Assembly: GCF_900176395.1 (NCBI RefSeq)
Contig: NZ_FWXL01000018.1
Span: forward strand, 1-50,952
Source of the DNA: Novosphingobium sp. B1
Lineage (GTDB): Bacteria; Pseudomonadota; Alphaproteobacteria; Sphingomonadales; Sphingomonadaceae
Direction: 5' to 3'
Length of the DNA: 50,952 nt
Shown: one piece after another, positions 15,145 through 28,900 of the stretch
Layout of the letters: each line of letters begins with the position of its first letter
How positions within the stretch are numbered: position 1 is the first letter of the stretch
Translations under genes and position numbers: made by a program
The notes under the pieces: model-generated
Told to the model about the DNA's origin: nothing
What the model saw: only the letters and a program-made list of their open reading frames with translations
Databases searched by the model: none

Positions 15145-16881
15145 TTGTCACGCCTTTCGGCCGCTCTGCGGCTTTCGACCGCCACACTCTCCATCGTGGC
15201 GATGTTAAGCCTCCCTGTTGCCACCGAAGCGCAGGAAGCTGGCATGGGGTCGCAAGTGCTCTCTGCGCTTGATCTGCAGGTTATGCCGTTGCGGCGTAGT
15301 CGCCTTGCAGGGCCGACGTTCGATGGAACTCCGCTTGCGGCGGCCGACGAGCGTTGGAGCAGGCCGTCAGCATATTATGATGTCGGTGCGCCAGGCGAGT
15401 TGCAGGCTCTTGAGCAAAGCGAGGATGCGCCCTCAACGCAAAGTCCGGGGCTGCGAAGTTCAGATCAGCAAGCTTCTGGGCAGCAAAGTGCTGCACAGGG
15501 CGCAACCGCAGTTCCTGATCAGGCAATGCAGGACGCGATCCTTGATGCGATAACACCGCCTCAATATTCGGGCCAGCAAGCCGTCCCCGAGCAAGGCGAT
15601 GCAGACAATCCGCCTGCTGGTGCCGTGGAGTCGCTGCGGGATGCTATCGTTGCTTCACTGAAGCAGAACCCTGAAATTCAGATCGCAGTCGCGCAGCAGG
15701 ACGACGCGCTTTACGCAGTCGATGAAGCTCGGGCCGGCTATTTGCCGCGGGTCGATATCCAGGCAGGCTGGGGACGCGAGTATGCCCAGGCGGCCTCGCA
15801 GGCCTCGACAGAACGATACAGAACCGAAGCAACCATCACACTGAACCAGAACATCTGGGACTTTGGCGTTACCACGAACGACATCCGGCGTGCTCGCGCC
15901 ACTTATCGTTCTGCGCAGTGGGGTACTCGGGAGCGCATCGAGGCAATCTCCTACGACATAACGAATGCCTACCTTGCGGTCCTTCTTCAACAAAAGCTGC
16001 TTGAGCTGACCGAAAATGAGATCGCAGCCACCAAGAAGATCGTTCGTATCGTCACGATCCAAAAGGACCTTGGCCTCACCACACCTGCAGACGTTGGACG
16101 CGCACAAACGCGTTTGGAAAACGTGCAGTCCCTGTTGCTGGACCGCAAAAGCGCTCTCCAGCAGGCTCGCTCTGCGTACAAGCGGCTGACAAATCATATG
16201 CCGGGGGTGGTGAAGGATCTGCCGCTTGCAGGGAATACCTTGCCGGAGTCGGTGGAAGGCGCCATCGACATGATGGAAAGCCACTCGCCCCGCCTTGCCC
16301 AAGCCGTTGAAATCCGGCGCTCGCTCGACCGGCAATATGACAGTCAATCGGGCACGTTTTTCCCACGAGTAGGCTTTCAGGTTCAAGGCAATCGCCGTGA
16401 GGATGTGCTGGGAAAAACCGGCATCGCAAATGACGCACGTGCCATGATTACCTTGTCGTACAACCTGTTCAACGGGGGCGCTGACCTGGCACTCAAGCGC
16501 CGCATCGGTGCTCGCTTGAGGCAAGCGGACTACGAACTTGATCGCCGCAGACGCGAGGTCGAGCAGGACATTCGCATTGACTATGAAAGTCTCAATGCCG
16601 CCCGGGAAAAGATTGCCACGATCAACGCGGAAATCGACGCGGCGCAGAGGGTTGCTGATCTCTACAAGCAGCAATTCCGGGAAGGCCGGCGTACTGTCTT
16701 TGACCTGTTAGATAGCCAGCAGGTGCTGTTCAACGCACGTAACAGCCAATACGCCAACGAAATCTCGATGCGCGCCGCTGAATATCGCGTGCTGCAAAAG
16801 CTGGGCGGCTTGTTCGATCTTGTGAGCGAGGGCGAACCTTTAGGGCCGATATCGGTGCCTGCTCCAGGCGGGCTGAACTGA
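15145..16881 (+). CDS. TolC-like outer-membrane channel of the type I secretion system
   Basis: This 578-residue outer-membrane efflux protein should form the exit duct for the adhesin. The N-terminus is a signal peptide (basic start, hydrophobic stretch LSIVAMLSLPVATEA). An unusual Gln/Ser/Pro-rich segment of about 120 residues follows, before the TolC repeats begin near ESLRDAIVASLKQNPEI. Typical features are DEARAGYLPRVDIQAGWG, TLNQNIWDFG, the long helices around LLELTENEIAATKKIV, the second repeat with YNLFNGG and EQFREGRRTVFDLLDSQ-like sequence near the end. The TTG at 15145 is chosen because GGAG (15134-15137) precedes it and because later Met codons would remove the signal peptide. The gene lies 94 bases after the PilZ gene. 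Confidence 0.9.
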   Translation: MSRLSAALRLSTATLSIVAMLSLPVATEAQEAGMGSQVLSALDLQVMPLRRSRLAGPTFDGTPLAAADERWSRPSAYYDVGAPGELQALEQSEDAPSTQSPGLRSSDQQASGQQSAAQGATAVPDQAMQDAILDAITPPQYSGQQAVPEQGDADNPPAGAVESLRDAIVASLKQNPEIQIAVAQQDDALYAVDEARAGYLPRVDIQAGWGREYAQAASQASTERYRTEATITLNQNIWDFGVTTNDIRRARATYRSAQWGTRERIEAISYDITNAYLAVLLQQKLLELTENEIAATKKIVRIVTIQKDLGLTTPADVGRAQTRLENVQSLLLDRKSALQQARSAYKRLTNHMPGVVKDLPLAGNTLPESVEGAIDMMESHSPRLAQAVEIRRSLDRQYDSQSGTFFPRVGFQVQGNRREDVLGKTGIANDARAMITLSYNLFNGGADLALKRRIGARLRQADYELDRRRREVEQDIRIDYESLNAAREKIATINAEIDAAQRVADLYKQQFREGRRTVFDLLDSQQVLFNARNSQYANEISMRAAEYRVLQKLGGLFDLVSEGEPLGPISVPAPGGLN

Positions 16882-16966
16882 GGGCCCGATCGCTTACACT
16901 GCAAACACAACTGCTCTGAAATTGGTCCGCTGAGAGCGATTGGGCAGAGCTGGAACTGGATATACG

Positions 16967-19900
16967 ATGGTCAAGATCTCGCGCGCAAAATCTGGCCTTG
17001 CCCGGAAGGGCAAAACGCCCAGCGCCTCTAAAGCTCAGTTGGCAGATGCGGCAACTGATGCGGGCGGGCCGCAGCATGATTATGGCGCTGTGAAAGTTGT
17101 CCAGTTGGACAGTTCCGACAGGGCCAAGCTTGGCATCAATTATGCTCCGTTCAAGGTCGAGATCGTCGACGTTGACGTTGTACTGGTCTTCCTCGACGGG
17201 ACACGCATCATTATTCCAGGAATGGCGATTGCGGCCTTTTCTGGCCGCAAACCAGTCATCGTATTTAATGATAAGGAAATCACCGCAGACCAAGCCGTGG
17301 GCATGGTGGGCGAGATCAAGGCGGAAAACAATTCTGTCGAACTGCACCTCAGCAGTGCTGAGAACGCCAAGACGGTTGAGGGTCAAAAAGAACCTGCCAG
17401 TGTTCAACCGGAGGACTCAGCCAGGGCGCAGGCGCAGGAAGCGTCCAAGCAGCAAGCGCAAGGTAGCAACGAAGATGCTGCCAAGCGTCTCACAGAAAAG
17501 ATCAGTGACACATCCTCATCAAGCGCTGCTTCTCCAGGCGTAATCAGCGCAAAGGCGGTAGAGCCTGCGCCAGACGACGCTATTGGACCTGCGGGCATTG
17601 GTAAGCTCGTACCCAAGCTCACATTCTCTCTATACAATTCAGAAGGAAGTGAGCGGACTACCGAGAACGGTCAGACTGTCATAAAAGGTGACACAGGCGG
17701 TCCAAACTCTGCCAAGAGCGCAAGCTTTTCTGCGCAATCGGCCCAAGAAACGCTTTCCGGGACCTCCGGGAATGATTTGATCTACGCCGATACGCCAGCC
17801 CATGCGCCGGTCGGCTCGACCATGCGCGTGCTCCAGGTCGAGGCCATGGTTCCTGCAGGTGGATTGTCTCTCACCAGCATTCTCGTTCCATCGCTTCCCG
17901 AGGGCTACACCGTTGTAAACGGAACTCTGACTGACAAGGGCTGGCTGGTTTCGATCGATGACGGCAACATCGTAAAAGAGACGACCACAACCAACGCTGA
18001 GGGTAAGACTGTCCCGGTCCCTTCAAGCCAGTCGATCTTCACTTTCGAGCTGCAACTCACATATACGCTGCCATCAACCGGTACACCGACGATGAGCAGT
18101 GGCTTCATCGACGAGTTCTTCTTCCCGGTCATGCTTGGCCTGTCGTCGGACGGAAAGACGAGCACCTACTCGGTCGCTGTTTCCACGCACTTTGGCATCA
18201 AGGACGTTACTGACGAAGCAGGCATGACGGTCAAGGATCCCGTGACCGGCGAGCCGATCTATGTGCTTTTTGCCAATCCCCCGGGCACCAAGGTTTCCGC
18301 CGGGGAAGGGGATGATCGCATTGTCGCCGGGGCTGGCGCTGACGACATCGATGGTGGATCAGGCATCGATACCATCGACTATAGCCGCTCAGGCGAAGGC
18401 GTGCGCGTCAACCTTGCAACCGGCAAAGGTGAGCAGGGATTTGCAGAAGGCGACACTTATACCTCCGTCGAAGGAGTAACTGGCTCCACTTTCGATGACG
18501 TCTTGACCGGCAACTCGAGCGATAACCGGTTCGTAGGCGGCAAAGGCGCAGATATCATTGATGGCGGAGAGGGGTTTGATACTGCCGACTACACATCTGC
18601 GATCGACGAGAAATCGCCCGGTACAGAAGGGGTCGAGATAAATCTCGATGGCTCTCCATCCAGCGGCGGTGACGCGCAAGGCGACATACTTTCCAGCATA
18701 GAGCATGTCATCACCACCTCCCGGGATGATGTTATCCGCGGTGGCAACGCCAATGAATGGATCGAAGCCGGCGCGGGCGACGACACAGTTATCTCAAGTC
18801 TAGGTGCTGATCGTCTCGACGGCGGCGCTGGGATAGATACGGTCGATTACAGCAAGTCCTCCTCGGGCGTACAGGTTGCGTTGGATGGCACGATCGGGCG
18901 GGGCGGGGACGCAGATGGCGATACTCTGCAAGGCTTCGAGAACATCATTGGGTCTGCCCATGATGACATTCTTACAGGCGATGGCGGTGACAACACGATT
19001 GTAGGAGGCGCAGGCGCTGACAAGATCGACGGCAAAGGCGGGGTCGACATCGTCGACTTCAGCAAAAGCGCAGTTGCAGTCGAAGTCTTCCTCAACGGAA
19101 CTGCTGGTCACGGCGGGGACGCCGAAGGCGACACTTACTTCAACATCGAACAACTGACAGGATCAGCTTTTGACGATCACCTCGTGGGCGGTAGCGGCGA
19201 GGAGACACTTCGTGGCGGCGCTGGCGACGATGTCATCGAAGGTGGTAGCGGAGCTGACCTGATCGATGGTGGCGCAGGATTCGACGTCGCCAGCTACGCA
19301 GGCGCACAATCCGGCGTCAAAATCGCCCTTGATGGCTCAGTGTTGAGCGGTACCGATGCGCAAGGGGATCGCTTTGTATCCATCGAAGGGCTCGAAGGAT
19401 CTGCCTTTAACGACACTTTGCTGGGAACCGCTGGCAGTGACGTTCTGAGAGGTGGTGCGGGCGACGACATTCTGAACGGATTTGGCGGTGCAGATACGCT
19501 CGAAGGCGGTGCAGGTGTAGATACCGTCGATTACAGCCAGTCTCGCTCTGGCATTACTGTTTCGCTGGATGGCACTGAATCTACAGGTGGTGACGCTGAT
19601 GGAGACATTCTGTCCAGTATCGAAATCGTCATCGGCACGAGCTATGACGACAAGATCAGCGGCACCGCAGAGAATGAGGTTCTGTCCGGCGGAGCGGGCG
19701 ACGATGTCTTGTCCGGTGGCGGGGGCGCTGACGTCCTGAAAGGCGGCGAGGGCCTTGATACTGCAGACTACAGCAGATCGCTTGAAGGAGTTGATGTTGC
19801 GCTCGATGGCGGAGTCGGTCGAGGCGGGGATGCGCAAGGAGATACTCTGACTGGTATCGAGCGGTTGATTGGTTCGTCCAACAACGACCGGCTGGGCGGA

Positions 19901-22900
19901 GACGAGCGCGACAACATCCTGACCGCTGGCGCCGGCGATGATGTCCTTCGAGGGGACCTCGGTGCGGACCTGCTGCAGGGAGGCAGTGGTTTTGACACGG
20001 CAGATTACAGTGCCGCTTCCGGGGCGATCAGAGTTCGCCTCGATGGAAACGCCTCGGCAGGAGATATTGCCGAAGGCGACAGGCTGACTGGCGTTGAACG
20101 CGTAATTGGCAGTAGCTATGCTGACCATCTTTCCGGCGATAGCGGCGACAATACTCTCGAAGGTGGGGCCGGAGACGACATCTTAGTCGGTGGTCTTGGC
20201 GCAGATCGCATGATCGGCGGCGAAGGCGTCGACACCGTCCAATACAGTGAGTCAAACACTGGGGTCATCGTAAGCCTCAAAAATGGAATTGGCCAAGGGG
20301 GCTCTGCTTCTGGGGATATTCTCAGTGGCGTTGAGAACCTCGTTGGGTCGGAATACGCAGACAGACTTGTAGGTGACAGCGCAAGTAACCAGCTCGAGGG
20401 GGCGGCTGGCAATGATGTCCTCGAGGGCGGCGCAGGTGCTGACGTCTTGATTGGCGGCGTAGGCTTCGACACTTCTGACTACAGCAATTCCCTGGAAGGC
20501 GTCAGCGTTTCGCTCGATGGCAGCAAAGGCCAGGGCGGCGATGCAGAAGGTGACAGTCTTCGGGAAATTGAGGCGCTTGTTGGTAGTCAGTTTGCAGACC
20601 GGTTGACAGGTGACGAGAATGCAAACGCACTGTCCGGGGGCGATGGCGACGATACACTGCAGGGGGGCGCAGGTGGCGACAGTATTGACGGCGGCAGCGG
20701 TTTTGACACCGTAGACTACTCACGTAGCGCAACCGGAGTAGTCATATCCACTGATGGGGCAGTCGGCCTTGGTGGCGATGCGCAGGGTGACACGCTTGCG
20801 AGCATCGAACGGATTGTTGGTAGTAGATTTGCTGACACTATCTCTGGCGGGGAAAGTGACGATCAGCTGGAGGGCGGCGCTGGTGACGACGTGCTCCAAG
20901 GGGGCGCGGGCTCCGACCTGCTTGACGGCGGAACTGGGTTTGACGTTGCCGATTACAGTCGCTCCAAGACGGGAATTGTTGCAGGCCTGGATGGGCGTGA
21001 AAATAGCGGCGGTGATGCTGCGGGTGATAAGTTCGTCGACATCGAAGCTATCCACGGTTCAGCATTTTCTGACACCCTCTATGGTTCGCAGGACGCAGAG
21101 ACGCTTCTTGGTCAAGGCGGGAATGATATTCTCGTTGGCTCGAGCGGGGCTGACGTTCTGGACGGCGGTGCGGGATCCGATACCGTTGACTACTCGCTCT
21201 CCGATGGTGCTGTTACAGTAAACCTGGCTCAGCTCAGCGCGTCAGGAGGGTTTGCCGAAGGAGACACCCTGGCCGGCATTGAGCGTATTGTTGGCTCGGC
21301 CTTTGGCGATGACCTCTCTGGCTCGAGCGCGGCCGATTCTCTCGACGGTGGCGATGGTGACGACACCATCGAGGGGCGTGGAGGAGCCGACATACTCTCA
21401 GGCGGAGAGGGCTACGACACTGCTACATACACCAACAGTGCTGCGGCGATCACTCTAAGCCTGGATGGTAGCGCTGGCCTTGGCGGTGATGCGCAAGGCG
21501 ATCATATTCAGGGATTCGAGCACATCATTGGCTCCGAGTATGGTGACACCATCACCGGGATCGGCTCGGATGAGTTTCTTGAAGGTGCAGGCGGCGATGA
21601 TCGGCTCTTCGGGGATGCAGGCAATGACCACCTAGCAGGTGGGAGCGGCGCAGACCTCTTGGCTGGCGGTGCCGGAGAAGATCGCCTCGAAGGCGGCGAA
21701 GGTGATGATGCTCTGCGTGGTGGAGCCGGCGCGGATTTCATCGACGGCGGGGCAGGCACTGATATTGCAGATTACAGCGATAGCAGCGCTGGCGTCACAA
21801 TCGATCTTGCTTCCGGAACTGGCTCTGGTGGCGATGCACACGGCGACACGCTCACGAGTATCGAAGGGGTTATCGGTTCAAATCAATCGGATCGTCTCGC
21901 GGGCTCACAAGCCAATGATATCATTGACGGTCGCGCAGGGGACGATGCCATCATTGGCGGTTCCGGGAATGATATTCTTCGCGGCGGCACGGGCAACGAC
22001 CGTATTGAAGGTGGTACCGGTGCTGACGTAATCGAGGGCGGCGATGGTCACGATATCGCTGATTACAGCCAATCGACAGCAGGTGTTTCGGTCTTCCTCG
22101 ATGGCTCTGCTGGCCTTGGTGCGGCCGCGACTGGCGACACTCTCTTTTCAATTGAGGAGGTCATCGGAAGTAGCAGCGGCGATACCCTTACCGGCGCGGG
22201 GGCAGATGAAATCCTCCACGGTGGCGGAGGCGACGATGTTTTAATCGGCGCTGGAGGCGCAGACCTTCTGGATGGCGGCGCTGGTATCGACACCGCTAGC
22301 TACGCCACCTCAGCGCAGGGCGTTTCGGTTGACCTTGCTGACGGGAAGGGATCAGGGGGCGATGCGGAAGGCGACACCTTATCTTCTATTGAGCGCTTGA
22401 TCGGCTCAACCGGTAACGACGTGCTGCGAGGATCCGCACAAGATGACGAGATTCTCGGTGGTGGCGGAAATGATCTTCTCTCAGGCCACGATGGATCTGA
22501 CCGACTGCAGGGCGGTGATGGCAACGACACCCTCGATGGTGGCGCTGGTGCTGACCGTCTTGATGGTGGAGACGGCTTTGATACCGTCGACTACTCCTCG
22601 TCAGCCGTCGCGATCCAGGCAAGCCTTGATGGTAACATCGGCGCCGGAGGTGATGCGCAGGGCGACATACTAATTGGCATCGAACGACTGGTAGGTTCCG
22701 CCTTTGCTGACACTCTGACGGGGGGTGTTCTTGGCGACACTCTTGAGGGTGGCGCTGGCGATGACGTCATCTCGGGCGGATCCGGTAGCGATACGTTGCG
22801 CGGCGGCGCAGGTGATGACCAACTCGATGGCGGTGCGGGTTCAGATGTCCTCGACGGCGGCGAGGGTATCGACACTGTAGACTATTCGGCATCTTCTGCG

Positions 22901-25900
22901 GCTGTGGCCATCAACCTTGACGGCAGTTTAAGTGCAGGCGGCGACGCGACAGGCGACCAGCTGATCGGAATCGAAGACCTGACGGGGTCTGCTTTTGATG
23001 ACAGACTGACCGGCGCAGGTGCTTCTGAACGTATTCGTGGTGGCAGCGGCGACGACACGATTTCCGGCGGAGCCGGTGATGACGTACTTGACGGCGGAAG
23101 CGGGAATGATCGTTTAGAAGGCGGGGAAGGAGCTGACCAGCTGATTGGTGGTACAGGTGATGATACCGCCAGCTACGAAAGCGCAACGGCAGGTGTTACT
23201 GTGTCGCTTGATGGAAGTCGCGGCACTGCCGGTGACGCAAACGGCGACGTCCTGAGCAGTATTGAAAACCTTGTTGGCTCTGCGTTCGATGACGTTCTGG
23301 GAGGGGAAGCCGGTACAGAGCATCTAACCGGCGGAGCTGGTGACGACTTGCTTCTGGGAAGCCAGGGCGCCGACATTCTTGATGGCGGAGCGGGCTTTGA
23401 TATCGCAGACTATCGCAATTCCAGTGGCGCCATCGATGTGCGCCTGGATGGTTCCAGCGGGATTGGCGGGGATGCTGCAGGCGATCAGTACACGTCTATT
23501 GAAGGTATAAGAGGCTCCACCCTTGATGACCGCCTGACAGGCGGAATGGCATCTGATCTGCTTGACGGCGCTGCAGGTAACGACGTGCTTTCTGGCGGCG
23601 GTGGTGACGATATCTTGCTTGGAGGCGCCGGTAACGACAAACTCGATGGCGGCGCAGGCTCTGATCTCCTCGATGGTGGAGATGGGCAGGACACAGTCGA
23701 CTTTTCCTCGTCCACCTCTGGAGTATCAGTCTCGGTCGATGGTTCCGTTTCCAGCGGCGGTGCAGCTGAGGGCGATCGCCTGCTGAACATCGAAAATCTC
23801 ATCGGGTCTGATTTTGACGACCGGCTGTCAGGCACTGTTGGCAACGATATCCTCATCGGCGGATCCGGCAACGATGTGCTCGCCGGGCGCGCGGGTGCAG
23901 ATGTCCTCGATGGCGGCAGCGGATTTGATACCGCAGACTACTCCGAGGCTGCCGAAGCTGTAACAGTGTCTTTGCAAGACGGCACCGGTAGCGCAGGGGA
24001 TGCAATTGGCGACGTTCTTATCAGCATCGAACGGATTATCGGTTCGGCCAATAACGATCGCCTAATCGGCTCTGCCAGTGCAGATACGCTTGAGGGCGGG
24101 GCCGGAGCCGATACGATCGTTGCCGGCTCTGGCGACGACTTGCTGTATGGTGGCGTCGGAGACGACTTGCTCGATGGCGGCGCAGGTGCTGATCGCATCG
24201 ATGGCGGAGCCGGACTCGATACCGTAGATTACTCAGCATCTCTGGTTGCTGTGCAGGTCAATCTCGCGGGCTCTGCAAGCTCGGGTGGCCTTGCAGAAGG
24301 TGATATCCTCACTAACGTCGAAGCCGTTACGGGCTCAAATTACGCTGACGTTCTGAACGGTTCGGATGCGGCTGAGCAGCTTCATGGCGGCGCGGGCGAC
24401 GACATTCTGCGAGGGGGGGCAGGTGCAGATATCCTCGACGGTGGCGCAGGTACCGACGTTGCAGATTACAGCCAAGCTACCTCCGGAATCTCACTTGATT
24501 TCTCGACTGGTGGGAGCAGTGGCGACGCTCAAGGCGACACCTTCATATCGATTGAGATCGTTGAAGGCTCGGATTTTGACGACATTGTCGTAGGTGGCTC
24601 GCAGGATGACGAGCTGCGCGGAAACGCTGGCAACGACTTCCTGAGCGGAGGGCTTGGTGACGACGTTCTGCTAGGGGGAACCGGCAACGATATCCTGCGG
24701 GGCGGGGCGGGCGCCGACATTCTGTCAGGCGGTGCTGGGAACGATACTGCCGATTATTCAAGCTCAAACGCTGCGGTAGCGATCAATCTCGACGGATCCC
24801 TGTCGGCTGGCGGCGATGCACAGGGCGACACACTCAGCTCAATCGAAACTGTTGTAGGCTCATCCTTCGATGACACCCTGACAGGCACGTCGTTGAACGA
24901 AGCCCTTGATGGAGGCGCTGGTAACGACCTTCTGCGCGGTGGTGCAGGGTCAGATAGACTGACTGGTGGCAGTGGCGATGACACGCTGCTTGGCGGATCT
25001 GGTGCAGACGTTCTTGATGGCGGTGCAGGCTTTGACATTACCAGCTATGCCGGATCATCTTCGGGCGTCACCGTCAGATTGGACGGCGGCCCCTCGACTG
25101 GTGGCGATGCCGAGGGCGATACGCTGACAGGTATCGAAGGTGTGACTGGTTCTGGCCAAGCTGACGCCCTTTACGGCGGGTCTTCTGACGACCGTCTTGA
25201 TGGTGCAGCCGGCGACGACCTGATTTCTGGCGGTGCTGGCAACGACACATTGCTGGGCGGCAGTGGTGACGATGTGTTGATTGGTGGAGCCGGCGCTGAC
25301 TCAATTGACGGCGGCGCAGGCAGCAACACGGCCAGTTATGCCGGCGCTGCAGCTGGTGTTGCGGTAGACCTGTCTGGTGCAGCGGGCACCGGCGGCGAGG
25401 CAGTGGGCGATACCCTCACCCGTATCTCGCGGCTCATCGGATCGGCATTCGATGATCGCCTTGGCGGTGGTAGCGGCTCTGAGATAATTGAAGCCGGCGA
25501 CGGCAATGATACCCTGATCGGCAGCATCGGGAGCGATACTCTTGATGGTGGAGACGGCCGAGACACGGTTAGCTACTCATCCTCCGGCTCTGGCGTCACC
25601 GCCTACCTGGACGGACGATCGGGAAGCAGTGGCGATGCTGCCGGTGACGTCCTCATTTCGGTCGAGCAGCTCGAAGGTTCAGAGCACGACGACGAACTCT
25701 ACGGCAGCGAAGCTGCCGATACAATTTCGGGCGGCGAGGGGGGTGACATCCTTCGGGGCTTCGGAGGAAGCGATAGCCTCGAGGGCGGAGGCGGCGACGA
25801 CCTCTTGATCGGTGGCGATGGCGCTGATGCTATTGATGGCGGGAGCGGTGTAGACACAGCTAGCTACGGTGACTCCACGAGTGCGGTTACAATTTCTCTG

Positions 25901-28900
25901 GATGGTTCTGCTGGAAGTGGTGGTTCGGCGCAGGGGGATACCTTGCTCGGCGTCGAAATCCTTGAAGGCTCGATTTACGCTGACGTGCTTGGTGGTTCGG
26001 CTGGCTCGGATGTGCTGCGGGGTGGAGAAGGGGATGACCGCCTCTTGGGCTCAGCTGGAGCGGACAGTCTTGTCGGTGGCGCTGGCTCAGACACGGCCGA
26101 CTACAGTCTGTCTGACGCAGCTGTGCAAGTTGCTCTGGATGGAACCACGGGAATTGGTGGTTTTGCGCAGGCCGATACGCTTAGCGGAATCGAAAACCTC
26201 ACAGGGTCACGCTTCGCTGACGTCCTCGCGGGCAGCATAGGCAACGATACCCTGGACGGTGGAGCGGGGGACGACATTCTTCGTGGCTCGATCGGCGCAG
26301 ATACACTGGTGGGCGGCGCAGGCTTTGACACTGCGGATTATTCATCATCATCAACAGGGGTCACAATTGCCAACGATGGAAGCTTTGGTGGCAGTGGTGA
26401 TGCTGCAGGAGACCAGCTTAGCGGGATCGAACGTATAATCGGATCCGCTCAAGCCGATGCGCTGACGGGAAGCGGTTCGGCCGATACGCTTGAAGGTGGT
26501 AGCGGCAACGATGATCTGGTGGGTCTTGCCGGAAACGACAGTCTCATCGGTGGAGCCGGCGATGACGTGCTCTCTGGTGGCGCTGGCGCTGACATCCTCG
26601 ACGGAGGAATTGGCTTCGATATAGTCAGCTACAGTGATGCCAGCGCTGGCGTTACAATCAATTTGGCTGCCGGCACCGGGCGAGGTGCAGAAGCCGAAGG
26701 CGACTCTCTCACAGGTATCGAGCAAGTCACAGGTTCGGACTTCGCAGACGTTCTTGTTGGCGCTGATGACGATGAAATACTCATTGGTGGCGCAGGCGAT
26801 GACACCTTGGCAGGTGGCGCGGGCGCCGATCGCCTCGAAGGCGGTGTCGGCAACGATATGATCGCAGGTGGCGCCGGTGCCGATGAAATCTTCGGTGGCC
26901 AAGGTTTCGACACAGCCGACTATTCTGGCAGCACTGCTGGCGTTCAGATCAACCTCGATGGCTCGGCTGCCTCGGGTGGCGATGCCGACGGTGACACCCT
27001 TAGCTCTATCGAGCGGATACTGGGTTCAAGCTTCTCCGATATCGTTGTGGGCTCATCGGCGGCAGAGACCATTGAAGGGGGAGCAGGCGCCGACACATTG
27101 TTCGGTGGAGGCGGCGCAGACACGCTGCTGGGCGGAAGCGGCAATGACACTTTGCGCGGCGGGGCTGGCGCAGACCAACTCGATGGCGGCAGTGGCTTTG
27201 ATACTGCAGATTACAGCTCTTCAGATTCGGCGGTTCAAGTTTCCTTGGATGGATCGGTCGCGCATGGCGGTGATGCCGAGGGGGACACTCTGACCGGTAT
27301 CGAGAGGCTGGTTGGTTCGTCCGATAGTGACACGTTAACAGGCGGCAACGCCTCTGATACCTTGGTAGGCGGCGCCGGCGACGACCTCTTGAGCGGGGCA
27401 GGCGGCGATGACACGCTTCAAGGCGGGGCAGGCGATGACACGTTGGCTGGCGGCACTGGCGCAGACATTCTGGATGGCGGCAGTGGCACAGATACAGTCT
27501 CTTATGCAGCATCCGCGACTGCGGTGACTGCCTCTCTTGGCGGGATCACCGGCACTGGCGGCGATGCTCAAGGCGACGTAATCAGCAACGCGGAAATTCT
27601 TGAAGGTTCAGCCTTCGGCGACGTGCTCTCGGGCCGGGTCGGTGCAGATACCCTGCTTGGACAAGGTGGAAACGACACCTTGCTGGGAAGCGCGGGTGCC
27701 GATCACCTCGATGGCGGCAGCGGTTTTGACACTGTCGATTACTCGGCATCTGCCAGTGCAGTTACCGTAAATCTCGATGGGTCCGTGTCCTCTGGCGGAG
27801 ATGCATCTGGCGATACCTTGAGCGATGTCGAGCGGGTCATTGGCTCGCTGCTGGGTGACATTCTGAGAGGCTCTGACGGCGCCGACACCTTAGAGGGTAA
27901 TGACGGGGCTGACGCAATTTACGGCGGCGCTGGAGATGATACCCTGCTTGGCCAGGCCGGGAACGATACGCTGATCGGCGGTACGGGCGCAGACGCGCTG
28001 GACGGCGGCAGTGGAGCAGACACAGCAGACTACAGCGCTTCGGCGACTGGCGTAAACGTTGGATTGGATGGCGCTGCCAATAGCGGCGGTGACGCTGAAG
28101 CAGATACGCTTACCAATATTGAAAACCTTGTCGGTTCAGCATTCAACGACATCTTACGTGGCGGGACAGCTGCAGACGTCTTACAGGGCGGTGGCGGCGA
28201 CGATATTTTAACGGGTTCGAATGGCGCTGACACGTTGGATGGTGGGACAGGCTTCGATACTGCGGACTACTCCCAATCATCGGCAGGAATTGTTGTATCC
28301 CTTGCAGGCGGGACCGGCAGTGGTGGAGCCGCTGCTGGCGATACTCTCCTTGGCATCGAGAAAGTCATCGGCTCGTCATTTGCGGACAGATTGTCGGGTG
28401 GCAACAGCGCCGATGTGCTGATGGGCGGAAGTGGCGCCGATACGCTTTCGGGCGGTATTGGTGATGACACGCTCGATGGCGGTGCGGGCGATGACGTGCT
28501 CGTTGGCGGCGCAGGCTCGGACATCCTGACTGGCGGGGCAGGTCTCGACACTGCCGATTACAGTGCCTCGATCCAGGCTGTCCGGGTAAACCTAGATGGT
28601 ACAGCAAGCATCGGCGGCGATGCCGACGGCGACCTCCTGACTTCTGTCGAACGCGTGCTGGGCTCCTCTCAAGGCGATGTCCTCACCGGCAGCAGCGGAG
28701 ACGAGCAACTTTTCGGCAATGGCGGCGACGACACGATCGTTGGCGGCGCTGGCGCTGATCTTGTCGATGGCGGAAGTGGCGCTGATACAGCTGACTACTC
28801 CAGCTCGACGACAGCGGTCACGATCTCCCTTGACGGCAACGTTGGGCAGGGTGGGGATGCAGCAGGCGATATCCTTACCAACATCGAACGTCTTGTGGGG

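Noticed and set aside
15655..16674. 339-residue minus-strand open frame antisense to the TolC-like gene
   Set aside because: It is a mirror of the strong codon bias of the TolC-like gene and shows no protein family features.
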